A DNA stretch of 64,000 nucleotides from Nonomuraea polychroma (GTDB lineage: Bacteria > Actinomycetota > Actinomycetes > Streptosporangiales > Streptosporangiaceae): assembly GCF_004011505.1 (NCBI RefSeq), contig NZ_SAUN01000001.1:434001-498000 (forward strand), in the 5' to 3' direction. The number at the start of each line of letters is the position of its first letter. Within the stretch, counting starts at the first letter, position 1. The notes under the pieces are model-generated. The model saw only the letters and a list, made by a program, of their open reading frames with translations, did not search any database and was not told the DNA's origin. Shown here piece by piece: positions 16,765 through 29,259 of this stretch. Both the position numbers and the translations under genes were made by a program.

Positions 16765-17788
16765 GCTACGCGTGCCCAAGCTCAACAACAACGACACCGA
16801 ATACCTGGTCGTCGAGTGGCTGGCGCCGGACGGCGCCGAGGTCGGCGAGGAGGATCCGGTGGTCGTGGTGGAGACCTCGAAGGCGGCGGAGGAACTGCCC
16901 GCCGGCGCCTCGGGGGCACTTCGGCACGTGGTCGGGGCGGGCGCGTGGTGCCGCCCGGACGAGGTCATCGCCACGATCGGCGCGCCGGCGGAAGCCGTCG
17001 TCCCCCGGGAGCACACCCACGAAGGTGCCGAGCCGCTCGTGACGGCCCCCGCCCAGGCGCTCATCGACGAGCTAGGCCTCACCCCCGAGCAGGTTCGCGG
17101 CCTGGGCGTGGCGGTGGTCCGCCGCGCCGACGTCGAACGCCTCGCCACCGCCCACCCCCCGGCCGGTATCGAGCTGTCGCGAGGGCAGCGGGCGGTGGCC
17201 AGGACCGTGGCGCTGTCCCACCGGACCGTGCCCGCCGCCTACCTGGCGGTCCGCATGGACCTCGGCCCGGCACTCGACTACGCCAGGGCCCGGACGAAGG
17301 AGATCCGGCGTCCCGTCGGCCTGGCCGAGATCTTCGTCCAGGCCGTAGCGGGACTCCATGCCAGGTTCCCGCTGTTCTTCGCCACCCCGGGCGACACCCA
17401 CGCCACTATGTCCGACAAACCCGACATCGGCGTCACGCTCGACCTGGGGAACGGCCTCTACGTCCCGGTCATCCACGACGCGGCCGCCCGCACGCTCAAG
17501 GAGATCGCCGCCACCCTGATGCGGCACCGCCTGGCGGCCACGTCCGGCGAGTTCAAGGAGGCCGATCTCACCGGCGCGAACTTCGTCGTCACCCTGCACA
17601 CCGAGGGCGGCGTCGTGCTCGCGATCCCGCTCGTCTTCCCCGGCACGGCATGCGCGCTGGCCGTCACGTCCCCCGGCGACGGGACGCCGGCCGACATCGG
17701 GCTCGCCTACGACCACCGGCTGATCAACGGCAGGGACGCCGCGCTGTTCATGAGCGCGTTGAAAGAGTCCGTCGAAGAGCTCCGCTGA
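16757..17788 (+). CDS. 2-oxoacid dehydrogenase E2-like lipoyl acyltransferase
   Basis: A 343-residue E2. Residues 1-~80 are a lipoyl domain with the lysine in VVVVETSKAAEELP (Lys42). Residues ~95-125 resemble a peripheral-subunit-binding domain (ALIDELGLTPEQVRGLGVAVV). The rest is the catalytic acyltransferase domain, ending with AYDHRLINGRDAALF. His320 of the DHR motif is kept, but the residue four positions on, usually Asp, is Asn324. No E3 gene is present. GTG 16757 overlaps the E1-beta stop by 8 nt. It may hand an acyl group to CoA or to a carrier-protein thiol; in tetronate pathways, E2-type enzymes were recruited as acyltransferases. Confidence 0.85.
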   Translation: MAELRVPKLNNNDTEYLVVEWLAPDGAEVGEEDPVVVVETSKAAEELPAGASGALRHVVGAGAWCRPDEVIATIGAPAEAVVPREHTHEGAEPLVTAPAQALIDELGLTPEQVRGLGVAVVRRADVERLATAHPPAGIELSRGQRAVARTVALSHRTVPAAYLAVRMDLGPALDYARARTKEIRRPVGLAEIFVQAVAGLHARFPLFFATPGDTHATMSDKPDIGVTLDLGNGLYVPVIHDAAARTLKEIAATLMRHRLAATSGEFKEADLTGANFVVTLHTEGGVVLAIPLVFPGTACALAVTSPGDGTPADIGLAYDHRLINGRDAALFMSALKESVEELR

Positions 17789-17795
17789 CCAAAGG

Positions 17796-17847
17796 TTTTC
17801 CACAGGGCGCGGGACGGGCACAACATCTTACGGAGGTCTGTGGACAG
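17796..17847. other. Facing TTTTCCACA and TGTGGACAG sites
   Basis: In the 106-nt gap before the carboxylate-amine ligase, TTTTCCACA (17796-17804) and TGTGGACAG (17839-17847) face each other, giving a 7-bp inverted repeat TCCACAG/CTGTGGA. Both resemble single DnaA boxes, but two sites without an AT-rich element are not an origin. A weak regulatory role for the downstream gene is possible. Confidence 0.25.
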
Positions 17848-17894
17848 CCCATCGGTGTGCTGGCTTGGTTTCGCTGACAGAACGAGGCGCTGGC

Positions 17895-18980
17895 ATGGTT
17901 CCACTGATCGGGATCGAAGAGGAATACCTCGTCGTCGATCCCCGCACCCGCCACGTGGCTCCCCGAGCGGCCGACGTCCTGGCCGCCACGAAGGGCGTGG
18001 CCGACGTGGTGCACGAGATCACCAGATTCCAGGTGGAGGCCCGCACGCCGCCCTCCGCCGACCTCGGCGAGCTCGGCTCGCAGCTACGTGCGGTACGCAA
18101 GGAGGTGGCTGACGCGGCCCGCTCGTGCGGGCTCGCGGTCGTCGCGAGCGGCATCCCCGTGCTGGGGGACGTCGCCTCCCCGCCGCTCACGGACGTGCCC
18201 CGCTACCTGCAGGGCCGGGTGCTCTACCGCGCGCTGCAGGACGAGATCACCATCTGCGCCCTGCACGTGCACGTGGACGTGCCCGACCGGGAGCACGCCG
18301 TCTACGTCGGCAACCATCTCCGGATCTGGTTGCCGACGCTGATCGCGCTGGCCGCCAACTCGCCGTTCTTCGCCGGCCGCGACACCGGGTACGCCTCCTG
18401 GCGGGTCATCACCTGGGGGCGGTGGCCGGTCGCGGGCGCGCCGCCGTACTTCTCGTCGTACGACGACTACGAGCTGGCCGTACGCGCGCTGCGGGAGTCG
18501 GGCGCGCTGCTCGACCCCAAGACGGTCTACTGGGACACACGTCCGTCGCCCAGCCTGCCCACGGTCGAGATCAGGGCGGCCGACGTGCCGCTCGACGTGA
18601 GCGACAGCCTCACCCTGATCGGCCTCGTACGGGCGTTGGTGGTGACGTCGCTGGCTTCGGTGCGGCGGGGCGACCGGGGGTTGCCGGTGTCGTCCGAAGT
18701 GCTCCGCGCCGCCTACTGGCGGGCCGCCAGGGACGGGCTGCTGGGCGACAGCCTGGACATGCGGCACGGCACGCTCGTGCCGGCGCCGGTCCTGGCGGGC
18801 CGGCTCCTGGAGCACGTACGCCCGGCGCTGGCCGAAGCCGGTGACCTGGCGTTCGTCGAGGAGGGGCTGGACCGGCTGCTGCGCAAGGGCTCGGGGGCGA
18901 TGCGCCAGCGCCGGGTCCACGCCAGGGACAACGACCTGGCCGACGTGGTCGACGACCTCATTGAGGCAACGGTCGCCTAG
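17895..18980 (+). CDS. Carboxylate-amine ligase, YbdK/GCS2 family
   Basis: A 361-residue ATP-grasp-like ligase of the glutamate-cysteine ligase 2 family. IGIEEEYLVVD near the N-terminus carries the acidic metal-binding residues, CALHVHVDVPDRE and VEIRAADVP are further family blocks. I chose ATG 17895, preceded by GAGG, over GTG 17865. Family members join a carboxylate to an amine through an acyl phosphate; weak gamma-glutamyl-cysteine activity is known for E. coli YbdK. It lies 106 nt after the E2 gene on the same strand, so it may add an amine in the same pathway, or simply be a neighbouring housekeeping gene. Confidence 0.85.
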   Translation: MVPLIGIEEEYLVVDPRTRHVAPRAADVLAATKGVADVVHEITRFQVEARTPPSADLGELGSQLRAVRKEVADAARSCGLAVVASGIPVLGDVASPPLTDVPRYLQGRVLYRALQDEITICALHVHVDVPDREHAVYVGNHLRIWLPTLIALAANSPFFAGRDTGYASWRVITWGRWPVAGAPPYFSSYDDYELAVRALRESGALLDPKTVYWDTRPSPSLPTVEIRAADVPLDVSDSLTLIGLVRALVVTSLASVRRGDRGLPVSSEVLRAAYWRAARDGLLGDSLDMRHGTLVPAPVLAGRLLEHVRPALAEAGDLAFVEEGLDRLLRKGSGAMRQRRVHARDNDLADVVDDLIEATVA

Positions 18981-19118
18981 CACAGGGCCAGGGCCGCGGC
19001 CACCCCGCGCCCGAACGCGACGACGACGCCCGGAGGACCTTGGCGGACGGAGCCTGCCCACCCCGGCCCCGAGCACGGCCGTGGCGCCCAGCGCCGCCGC
19101 CCTGCGTCGTTGCCCGCG

Positions 19119-20912
19119 TCATCGGCCGGCGGCGTAGCCCTGAGCGCCGCGGGGGTTGGCGGCGGCCTTGAGGAAGGCGCCGTCGCGGGCCACCGCGCTG
19201 AGCCTGCCCAGCGTCCACGAGCCCTGGAGCTCGACCTCGTGCCCGCGCCGCCGCAGCTCCGCCACCACGTCCGGGTCCAGGCGGTCCTCGGCGTGCAGGA
19301 CGCCGGGGCGGGAGCCGCGCGGGAAGAACGAGCTGGGGAAGTGCTCGGAGTGGAACATCGGCGCGTCGATGGCCTCCTGCAGGTTCAGGCGGCCGTGCAC
19401 GACGGCGAGGAAGAAGTTCACGCTCCACTGGTCCTGCTGGTCGCCGCCCGGCGTGCCGAACGCCAGCCACGGCCGGCCGTCCCTGAGCGCGAACGACGGC
19501 GACAGGGTGGTACGCGGCCGCGCCCCGGGCCGGAGCGACGCCGGCAGCCCTTCCTGCAACCAGAACATCTGGGCCCGTGTCCCCAGGCAGAAGCCCAGCT
19601 GGGGGATGGTGGGCGAGCTCTGCAGCCAGCCCCCGCTGGGAGTGGCGGAGACCATGTTGCCCCAGCGGTCGACGACGTCCACGTGGCAGGTGTCGCCCCG
19701 GACGCTCCCGTCCTTGGCGACCGTCGGCTCGCCGACGCCCTGCGGCGAACGCGCTCCCGAGATGCCGGGAGCGCCGCTGGCCGTGCCGGGGGCGGGGAAC
19801 GCCGGCAGCTTCGGCTGGCGCCCGCCGGGGGCGCCCGGTCGCAGGTCGAAGCTGGCCTCCACGCCGACCAGCGGCCGCCGCTCGGCGTTGTAGGCCACGC
19901 TCAGCAGGTCGGACAGGGGCACGTCGGCATCGCCGTACCAGGCCTCGCGGTCGGCGAAGGCCAGCTTGGCGACCTCGGTGACCGTGTGCACGTAGTCCGC
20001 GCTGAGATAACCCATCGCGTCCAGGTCGAACCCGTCGAGCAAGGCCAGCTGCTGCAGGAACACCGGCCCCTGCCCCCACGGCCCGGTCTTGCACACGGTG
20101 TGGCCGCGGTAGTCGAAGGTCACCGGCTCCTCGACCGAGGCCGACCAGCGCGCCAGGTCGTCGCCGGTGAGCAGCCCGCCGTGCACCTCGCCCGAGCTGT
20201 CCCGCCAGGCCGTCTTGGCGCTGAACTCGGCGATCGCCTCCGCCACGAACCCCTCGTACCAGGCCGTGCGGGCGGCGTCGAGCTGCCCCTCGCGGCTGCT
20301 CGCCGCAGACTCCGCCTCGGCCACCAGCCGCCGGTAGGTGGCGGCCAGCACCGGGTTGGCCAGCTTCGACCCGGGCGCGGGCACCTGCCCGCCGGGCAGC
20401 CAGGTCGCCGCCGACGTCGGCCAGTCGTCTTTGAACAATCCTTCGATCGATTCGATCGTGGCCGCGATGCGCTCCAGCACCGGAATGCCGTGCTCGGCGT
20501 AGTGGATCGCGGGGGCGAGCACGTCGGCCAGCCGCCAGGTGCCCCAGCGCTCCAGCATCAGCATCCACCCGCCGAACGCCCCCGGCACGGTGGCCGCGAG
20601 CAAGCCCGTGCCCGGCACGATGTCCAAGCCCAGCTCCGCGTACCGCTCGATGGTGGCCGCGGCGGGCGCGACGCCCTGCCCGCACACCACGGACACCTTC
20701 TGCTCGGCCTCGCTCCACAGCAGGATCGGCACCTCGCCGCCGGGGCCGTTCAGGTGCGGCTCGGCGATCTGCAGCACGAACCCGGCGGCCACGGCCGCGT
20801 CGAAGGCGTTCCCACCGCGTTCCAGCACGCCCATGCCGGTGGCCGAGGCCAGCCAGTGCGTGCTGGCGACCATGCCGAAGTCGCCCGTCAGCTCGGGCCT
20901 GGTGGTGAACAA
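19119..20912 (-). CDS. Gamma-glutamyltransferase family protein
   Basis: A 597-residue Ntn-hydrolase precursor. The N-terminal block GMVASTHWLASATGMGVLE and AEPHLNGPGGEVP are typical; the autocleavage nucleophile is expected at the Thr of GDTCHVDVVDRWGNMVS (about residue 410), which starts the small subunit. SPSFALRDGRPWLAFGTPGG is the conserved C-terminal block. No signal peptide is seen, so it is probably a cytoplasmic acylase or oxamate-amidohydrolase-like enzyme. The start is a TTG at 20912 with AGGGAGA upstream. It directly follows the remnant of an oligopeptide ABC transporter gene, a common partner of such enzymes. Confidence 0.85.
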   Translation of the reverse strand: MFTTRPELTGDFGMVASTHWLASATGMGVLERGGNAFDAAVAAGFVLQIAEPHLNGPGGEVPILLWSEAEQKVSVVCGQGVAPAAATIERYAELGLDIVPGTGLLAATVPGAFGGWMLMLERWGTWRLADVLAPAIHYAEHGIPVLERIAATIESIEGLFKDDWPTSAATWLPGGQVPAPGSKLANPVLAATYRRLVAEAESAASSREGQLDAARTAWYEGFVAEAIAEFSAKTAWRDSSGEVHGGLLTGDDLARWSASVEEPVTFDYRGHTVCKTGPWGQGPVFLQQLALLDGFDLDAMGYLSADYVHTVTEVAKLAFADREAWYGDADVPLSDLLSVAYNAERRPLVGVEASFDLRPGAPGGRQPKLPAFPAPGTASGAPGISGARSPQGVGEPTVAKDGSVRGDTCHVDVVDRWGNMVSATPSGGWLQSSPTIPQLGFCLGTRAQMFWLQEGLPASLRPGARPRTTLSPSFALRDGRPWLAFGTPGGDQQDQWSVNFFLAVVHGRLNLQEAIDAPMFHSEHFPSSFFPRGSRPGVLHAEDRLDPDVVAELRRRGHEVELQGSWTLGRLSAVARDGAFLKAAANPRGAQGYAAGR

Positions 20913-20922
20913 ACTGTCTCCC

Positions 20923-21086
20923 TTATCGATGTGCTGTGACGAGGTGGCAGGCGGCCGGATGGTCGGTGCCGGTCAACAGGGGTTGGTCGGTCCGGCAGGC
21001 GTCGTACGCCAGCGGGCACCGGGTGTGGAACCGGCACCCCGGGGGCGGATCGACCGGGCTCGGCACATCACCGCTCAGCACGATCC
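20923..21086 (-). pseudogene. C-terminal remnant of oligopeptide/dipeptide ABC transporter ATPase
   Basis: Read on the minus strand, this stretch encodes [20 protein letters not shown], then [10 protein letters not shown], then CHLV shortly before a TAA at 20923-20925. This is the unmistakable C-terminal Opp/Dpp ATPase domain (oligo_HPY), but only about 50 residues survive; Walker A, signature and Walker B regions are gone. Immediately upstream the sequence becomes a GntR regulator in another frame, so a deletion has fused the two. Confidence 0.85.
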
Positions 21087-21407
21087 TGCGCTGCGATCGC
21101 GCGCGGCCAGCCGCGCCGCCAGCCCTTCGACTGCCATGCGCACGTCGAAGAGCTCCTCGCCCTGGTCGGCGGACAGGCGCGCGACCGTGGCGCCCAGGCG
21201 AGGCGTGACGTCGATGAACCCCTCGGCGGCCAGCACCCGGATGGACTCGCGCACCGGGTTGCGTGAGACGCCGAGCAACGCGGCCAGCCGGTCCTCGACG
21301 AGCCGCTCGCCCTGGGCCAACTCGCCGGAGAGAATGCGGCGCCGCAACTCCCCGGTGACCTCGTCCCGCAAAGTCCGATGGGCCGCGCCCAGCGTCAGAT
21401 CACTCAT
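21075..21407 (-). pseudogene. Truncated GntR/FCD-family regulator
   Basis: A 110-residue frame from ATG 21407. Residues 10-75 are a complete GntR winged HTH ([39 protein letters not shown]). The FCD ligand domain starts ([20 protein letters not shown]) and then stops at RDRSAGSC, whereas full FubR/FadR-type proteins run on for a further ~120 residues. The break coincides with the transporter ATPase remnant. The DNA-binding part may still be expressed but would lack effector binding. Confidence 0.82.
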
Positions 21408-21432
21408 AGCGCGCTCATCGTATACAGCCCGC

Positions 21433-22212
21433 TCAGGTCCTCCGGTCCGGATGCCAGTCGGCCTCGGTCGCCTCCCTGCTGACCTCCCACATGCGGTCGA
21501 ACTCCGCCTTGAAGTGCTCGAACCAGAAGTGATCGCGACGGGGCGTGAGCGTGAAGACCGGGTCCCGGCCCGCGGAGCTGTGCGTGCCCAGCTCGACGTG
21601 GATGACGCCGTCGTCGTCGTCGGCATCCAGCAGGACCAGCCCGAACGCGGGCACGAACGGCAGGAACCGCACCTCGACGCCCTCCAGGTCGCGCAGCAGG
21701 TAGATCGTGGACTTGACCCGGTGCTCGAACACCTCGGACTGATCGGGAATCGTGCTCCTCCTGGCCGCCTCCTGCGGCACCGCCCCCTTCGGGTCGATCA
21801 GCAGCACGCGGACCGACGCCCCGCGGGCCAGGCTCTTACGTAGCTGCTCGACGTGGGCGCGGACCGTGCGGCTCAGCGTCACCCCCGCCAAGCGGATGTC
21901 GGCGGCGCGGGCGACCCGCTCGTCGAGCCCTCTCCTCTCGGTGGTCAGAAAGGCGTCACCGGCCAGCTTGGCCTCCACGAGGCGGTTGAGGTCGGCGACC
22001 CGCGCTTCGAGGTCGGCGACCTGGTGACGGGGGCCGAGTGCGTTCACCGCGACCAGGGCCAGCGTGGCCAGGATCGCGGCGCTCACGACCTGGCTGTTGA
22101 CGACGCTGAAGACGCCGAGCACACCCACGACCAGCGCGATGAGCGCGGTCAGGTAGATCTCGAGGTTCTTGCCGGTGCTGAAGTCCGCGCGTAAGCGCTT
22201 CAGAGGCCCCAT
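21433..22212 (-). CDS. Membrane protein with coiled coil and phospholipase-D-like cytoplasmic domain
   Basis: A 259-residue protein from ATG 22212. Two membrane helices (IYLTALIALVVGVLGVFSVV and VVSAAILATLALVAVNAL) are followed by a short coiled coil (HQVADLEARVADLNRLVEAK) and a soluble domain with SVRVLLIDPKG, a Ser/Arg-rich helix and VRFLPFVPAFGLVLLDADDDDG. The last part resembles domains of the phospholipase D superfamily that lack a clear HKD motif. Function unknown. The gap to the upstream TetR gene is 49 nt on the same strand. Confidence 0.7.
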   Translation of the reverse strand: MGPLKRLRADFSTGKNLEIYLTALIALVVGVLGVFSVVNSQVVSAAILATLALVAVNALGPRHQVADLEARVADLNRLVEAKLAGDAFLTTERRGLDERVARAADIRLAGVTLSRTVRAHVEQLRKSLARGASVRVLLIDPKGAVPQEAARRSTIPDQSEVFEHRVKSTIYLLRDLEGVEVRFLPFVPAFGLVLLDADDDDGVIHVELGTHSSAGRDPVFTLTPRRDHFWFEHFKAEFDRMWEVSREATEADWHPDRRT

Positions 22213-22261
22213 GCACTCAGTCTCCCGCCTTTGTGAAGCACGATCTGCGGAGAAGTCCTGA

Positions 22262-22849
22262 CTAGGAACGTGCGGAGAGCCGGTCGAACACGGACTCCAC
22301 CGCGGCCGGCAGCCGTGCCGGATCGTCGCCTGCGATCGCCCGCCCGGCGTAGTAGGCCGCCAGTCCCGCCTCCGCCGCGATGGCGGCGATCTCCGTACTC
22401 GCGCCCTGGCCGGTGAGCAGGTCGTACATGAGCTCGGCGTGGCGGCGCTGTTTGGTGAGGCTGCGGGCGAGCAACTCGGGATGGCTGGCGACCAGCCGCT
22501 CGTGCCGGGTGTAGCCCGCGGGTTCGGCGGTGATCCGCCGTACGTAGGACACGACGACGCGGCGCGCCACGTCCAGCGCGGCGGGCAGCGAGTCCCCGAT
22601 CGGTCCTTCCCCGGTGATCTGGGCCGCCTCGGCGAGCACCGCTTCGAGATCGCCCCCGTCGGCGAAGACGACTTCCTGCTTGTCGCCGAAGTAGCGGAAG
22701 AACGTGGCCCGCCCGACCTCGGCGCGCTCGGCGATGTCGGCGACCGTGACTTTGTCGAAGCCATGCTCCTCGAACAGCGCGTGGGCCGCCTCGATGATCG
22801 CCTCACGGGACCGTTGCTGTTTGCGCTCCCTCAGCGAGCCCTGCTCCAT
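22262..22849 (-). CDS. TetR-family transcriptional regulator
   Basis: A 195-residue repressor with a standard N-terminal HTH (residues ~12-58: REAIIEAAHALFEEHGFDKV, ATFFRYFGDKQEVVF) and an all-helical ligand domain. It diverges from a truncated SnoaL-like gene; the 74 nt between them hold three overlapping GTAT...ATAC repeats that look like its operator. Its usual target on the other side is broken, so what it still regulates is unclear; the membrane protein downstream is a candidate. Confidence 0.88.
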   Translation of the reverse strand: MEQGSLRERKQQRSREAIIEAAHALFEEHGFDKVTVADIAERAEVGRATFFRYFGDKQEVVFADGGDLEAVLAEAAQITGEGPIGDSLPAALDVARRVVVSYVRRITAEPAGYTRHERLVASHPELLARSLTKQRRHAELMYDLLTGQGASTEIAAIAAEAGLAAYYAGRAIAGDDPARLPAAVESVFDRLSARS

Positions 22850-22872
22850 ACGTCCCAGTCTATTGAGCCATG

Positions 22873-22900
22873 GTATTCGATACTACGTATCATAATATAC
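22873..22900. promoter_or_regulatory. TetR operator candidate: overlapping GTAT/ATAC repeats
   Basis: Three nested inverted repeats lie between the divergent genes: GTAT-tcg-ATAC (22873-22883), GATAC-tac-GTATC (22879-22891) and GTAT-cataat-ATAC (22887-22900). The island is AT-rich and overlaps the likely promoters of both genes. Confidence 0.65.
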
Positions 22901-23233
22901 TGAGTCTCAAAGTGCGGAGTATCATGAGAATCCGGCCCATCATGGTCACGGCTGCCCTCGCCCTCGCCCTCGCCGCGACCGGCACCGCAGCGCCCGCCCT
23001 CGCATCCACCGGCGGCAGCACCGAACGTCGGACGGCGGTGATCATCTCGGCCCTCGAACGCGAGGACCTCGCGGCCGTGTCGGCGCTGCTGGACCCCGAT
23101 GCCACGCTGACGTTGCCGCTGTCGTTCTCGGGTCGCCAGGAGGACGCCGCCCGGTTCACGGGCAACCTTCCCCACCACTCCCGGCTGCTGAGGGTGATGC
23201 CCCGGCCGGTCCCTCATGCCGGCCGGGGGACGC

Positions 23234-27994
<4,761 letters not shown>

Positions 27995-28077
27995 ATACTG
28001 CCTCCTGCCACCGACAGAAACCGCATTCGGGCCGCGGCGCGTGATTGAGGCAGGGCCTCGGCGGACATACAGCGACC

Positions 28078-28566
28078 GTGACCATTGATTACGCGGCCAT
28101 CGAAGCCCGCCGAGCGGAAATCAGGCAGCGCTATGTCTTAGCGCGCCGGCCGTCGAGCAGCGCCCGCGGGCTGCACCACATCGCTTTGCTGTCGTCGAAT
28201 GTGGAGCGCACCATCCAGTTCTACCAGGACCTCCTGGAGTTCCCGCTCACGGAGATCATCGAGAACCGCGACTACAAGGGCTCGAACCACTTCTTCTTCG
28301 ACATCGGCAACGGCAACCTGCTCGCGTTCTTCGACTTCCCCGGGCTCGACCTGGGCCCGTACCAGGAGGTGCTGGGCGGGTTGCACCACATCGCGATCTC
28401 CGTCGACCCCGCCACGTGGGAGCGGCTGCGCGGGAAGCTGGAGATGGCCGGCGTGCCGCACCAGATAGAGAGCGGCGCCTCCATTTACTTCAAGGACCCC
28501 GACGGCGCCCGGCTGGAGCTGCTCGCCGACCATCTCGGTGAGATGTACGGCGCGCGGGTGTTGTGA
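28078..28566 (+). CDS. VOC-family (glyoxalase/dioxygenase-like) protein
   Basis: A 162-residue protein from GTG 28078. Two beta-alpha-beta-beta-beta modules are visible: LHHIALLSSNVERTIQFYQD with NHFFFDIGNGNLLAFFDFPG, then LHHIAISVDPATWERLRGKL with SIYFKDPDGARLELLAD. Likely metal ligands are the His of LHH in each module and the Glu of RLELLAD. Reaction cannot be assigned; many VOC proteins are isomerases, dioxygenases or resistance proteins. It diverges from lhr with an 83-nt gap. Confidence 0.83.
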   Translation: MTIDYAAIEARRAEIRQRYVLARRPSSSARGLHHIALLSSNVERTIQFYQDLLEFPLTEIIENRDYKGSNHFFFDIGNGNLLAFFDFPGLDLGPYQEVLGGLHHIAISVDPATWERLRGKLEMAGVPHQIESGASIYFKDPDGARLELLADHLGEMYGARVL

Positions 28567-28567
28567 C

Positions 28568-28762
28568 CTAACGTCGCGACGCCCTGCGCGTGCGCGGCTT
28601 GCCCGCACGCGGCTCCTGTCTGATGCCCGCATGCCTTTCTGCTCGCTCGGCTTTCTCCTTCTGTACGGCCAGACGCAGCATGAGCAGTAATCGGCGGCGC
28701 CTGGCCCGGTTGGCCTTGGTCTTGGCTGTCTTCGGGGGTGAAGACTTGGAGGTCTTTGGCAT
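28568..28762 (-). CDS. Small Lys/Arg-rich hypothetical protein
   Basis: A 64-residue frame from ATG 28762, strongly basic (MPKTSKSSPPKTAKTKANRA, then RRRRLLLMLRLAVQKEKAER and an Arg-rich tail). It has no recognised domain; a short amphipathic helix is flanked by disordered basic ends, which would suit nucleic-acid binding. It lies convergent to the VOC gene with 1 nt between stops and fills an otherwise empty gap. It could also be a chance frame. Confidence 0.4.
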   Translation of the reverse strand: MPKTSKSSPPKTAKTKANRARRRRLLLMLRLAVQKEKAERAERHAGIRQEPRAGKPRTRRASRR

Positions 28763-28806
28763 GCGGTTGTCTTACCCACCCTGCGTGCGCTTCCATACTT
28801 GATTGC

Positions 28807-29001
28807 ATGCGGCTGACGGAGTTCTGGAGACGGATGAACGCTCATTTCGGTGAGACGTACGCCGAGTCGTGGGCCCGCGACTACGTGATCGCCCCGCTCG
28901 GCGGGCGTACGGTCATGCAGGCGCTGGCCGACGGGGAGAGCGCCAAGACCGTCTGGCGGGCCGTCTGCCAAGTGGAGGATGTCTCATCCAAGCTGCGTTG
29001 A
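28807..29001 (+). CDS. DUF3046 protein
   Basis: A 64-residue protein, MRLTEFWRRMNAHFGETYAE at the start and QALADGESAKTVWRAVCQ near the end, matching the DUF3046 family that sits upstream of recA in many actinobacteria. Function unknown. The ATG at 28807 fits the family start exactly. The last 18 nt overlap a convergent small gene. Confidence 0.88.
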   Translation: MRLTEFWRRMNAHFGETYAESWARDYVIAPLGGRTVMQALADGESAKTVWRAVCQVEDVSSKLR

Positions 29002-29259
29002 GCCAAGGGTGTCGCGCAGCGCGCCGGCCGTGCGCTCCAGGTCGCCCGCACTGCCACGGCCGCCGTGCGACCACAAGAACTCCCATCCGCCGGCCGTAGG
29101 GGTGGCGAAGATGATCGTCTGCCGGCCCGTCCCCGGGTGCCACACCCACAACACCGGATCGTCGCCGCCGACCATGCGGCTCACCAGTCCCTCTTTGGGC
29201 AGCAGCTCGGCGAGCGCCTCCAGATGAGCGCGCCGTTCCCGGGTGTAGCCGTTCGCCAC
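28984..29259 (-). CDS. Hypothetical protein, convergent to DUF3046
   Basis: A 91-residue soluble protein: an N-terminal helix (RRAHLEALAELLPKEGLVSR), then a beta-rich part with VLWVWHPGTGRQTIIFATPT and WEFLWSHGGRGSAG. Balanced amino-acid composition and alternating hydrophobic pattern suggest a real gene. I do not recognise the family. Confidence 0.65.
   Translation of the reverse strand: MANGYTRERRAHLEALAELLPKEGLVSRMVGGDDPVLWVWHPGTGRQTIIFATPTAGGWEFLWSHGGRGSAGDLERTAGALRDTLGSTQLG

Noticed and set aside
14882..17788. Ordinary housekeeping pyruvate or branched-chain dehydrogenase operon
   Set aside because: It is translationally coupled to NRPS-type genes, lacks E3, and has a variant E2 motif; still possible, so kept as the main way the pathway idea could fail.
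17796..17847. DnaA-box-like pair as a replication origin
   Set aside because: Only two sites, no AT-rich unwinding element, and no dnaA or dnaN nearby.
18981..19118. Short minus-strand frame (from ATG 19121) between the ligase and the gamma-glutamyltransferase gene
   Set aside because: Gly/Arg-rich shadow-like composition with no domain; different frames each look partly plausible, none convincingly.
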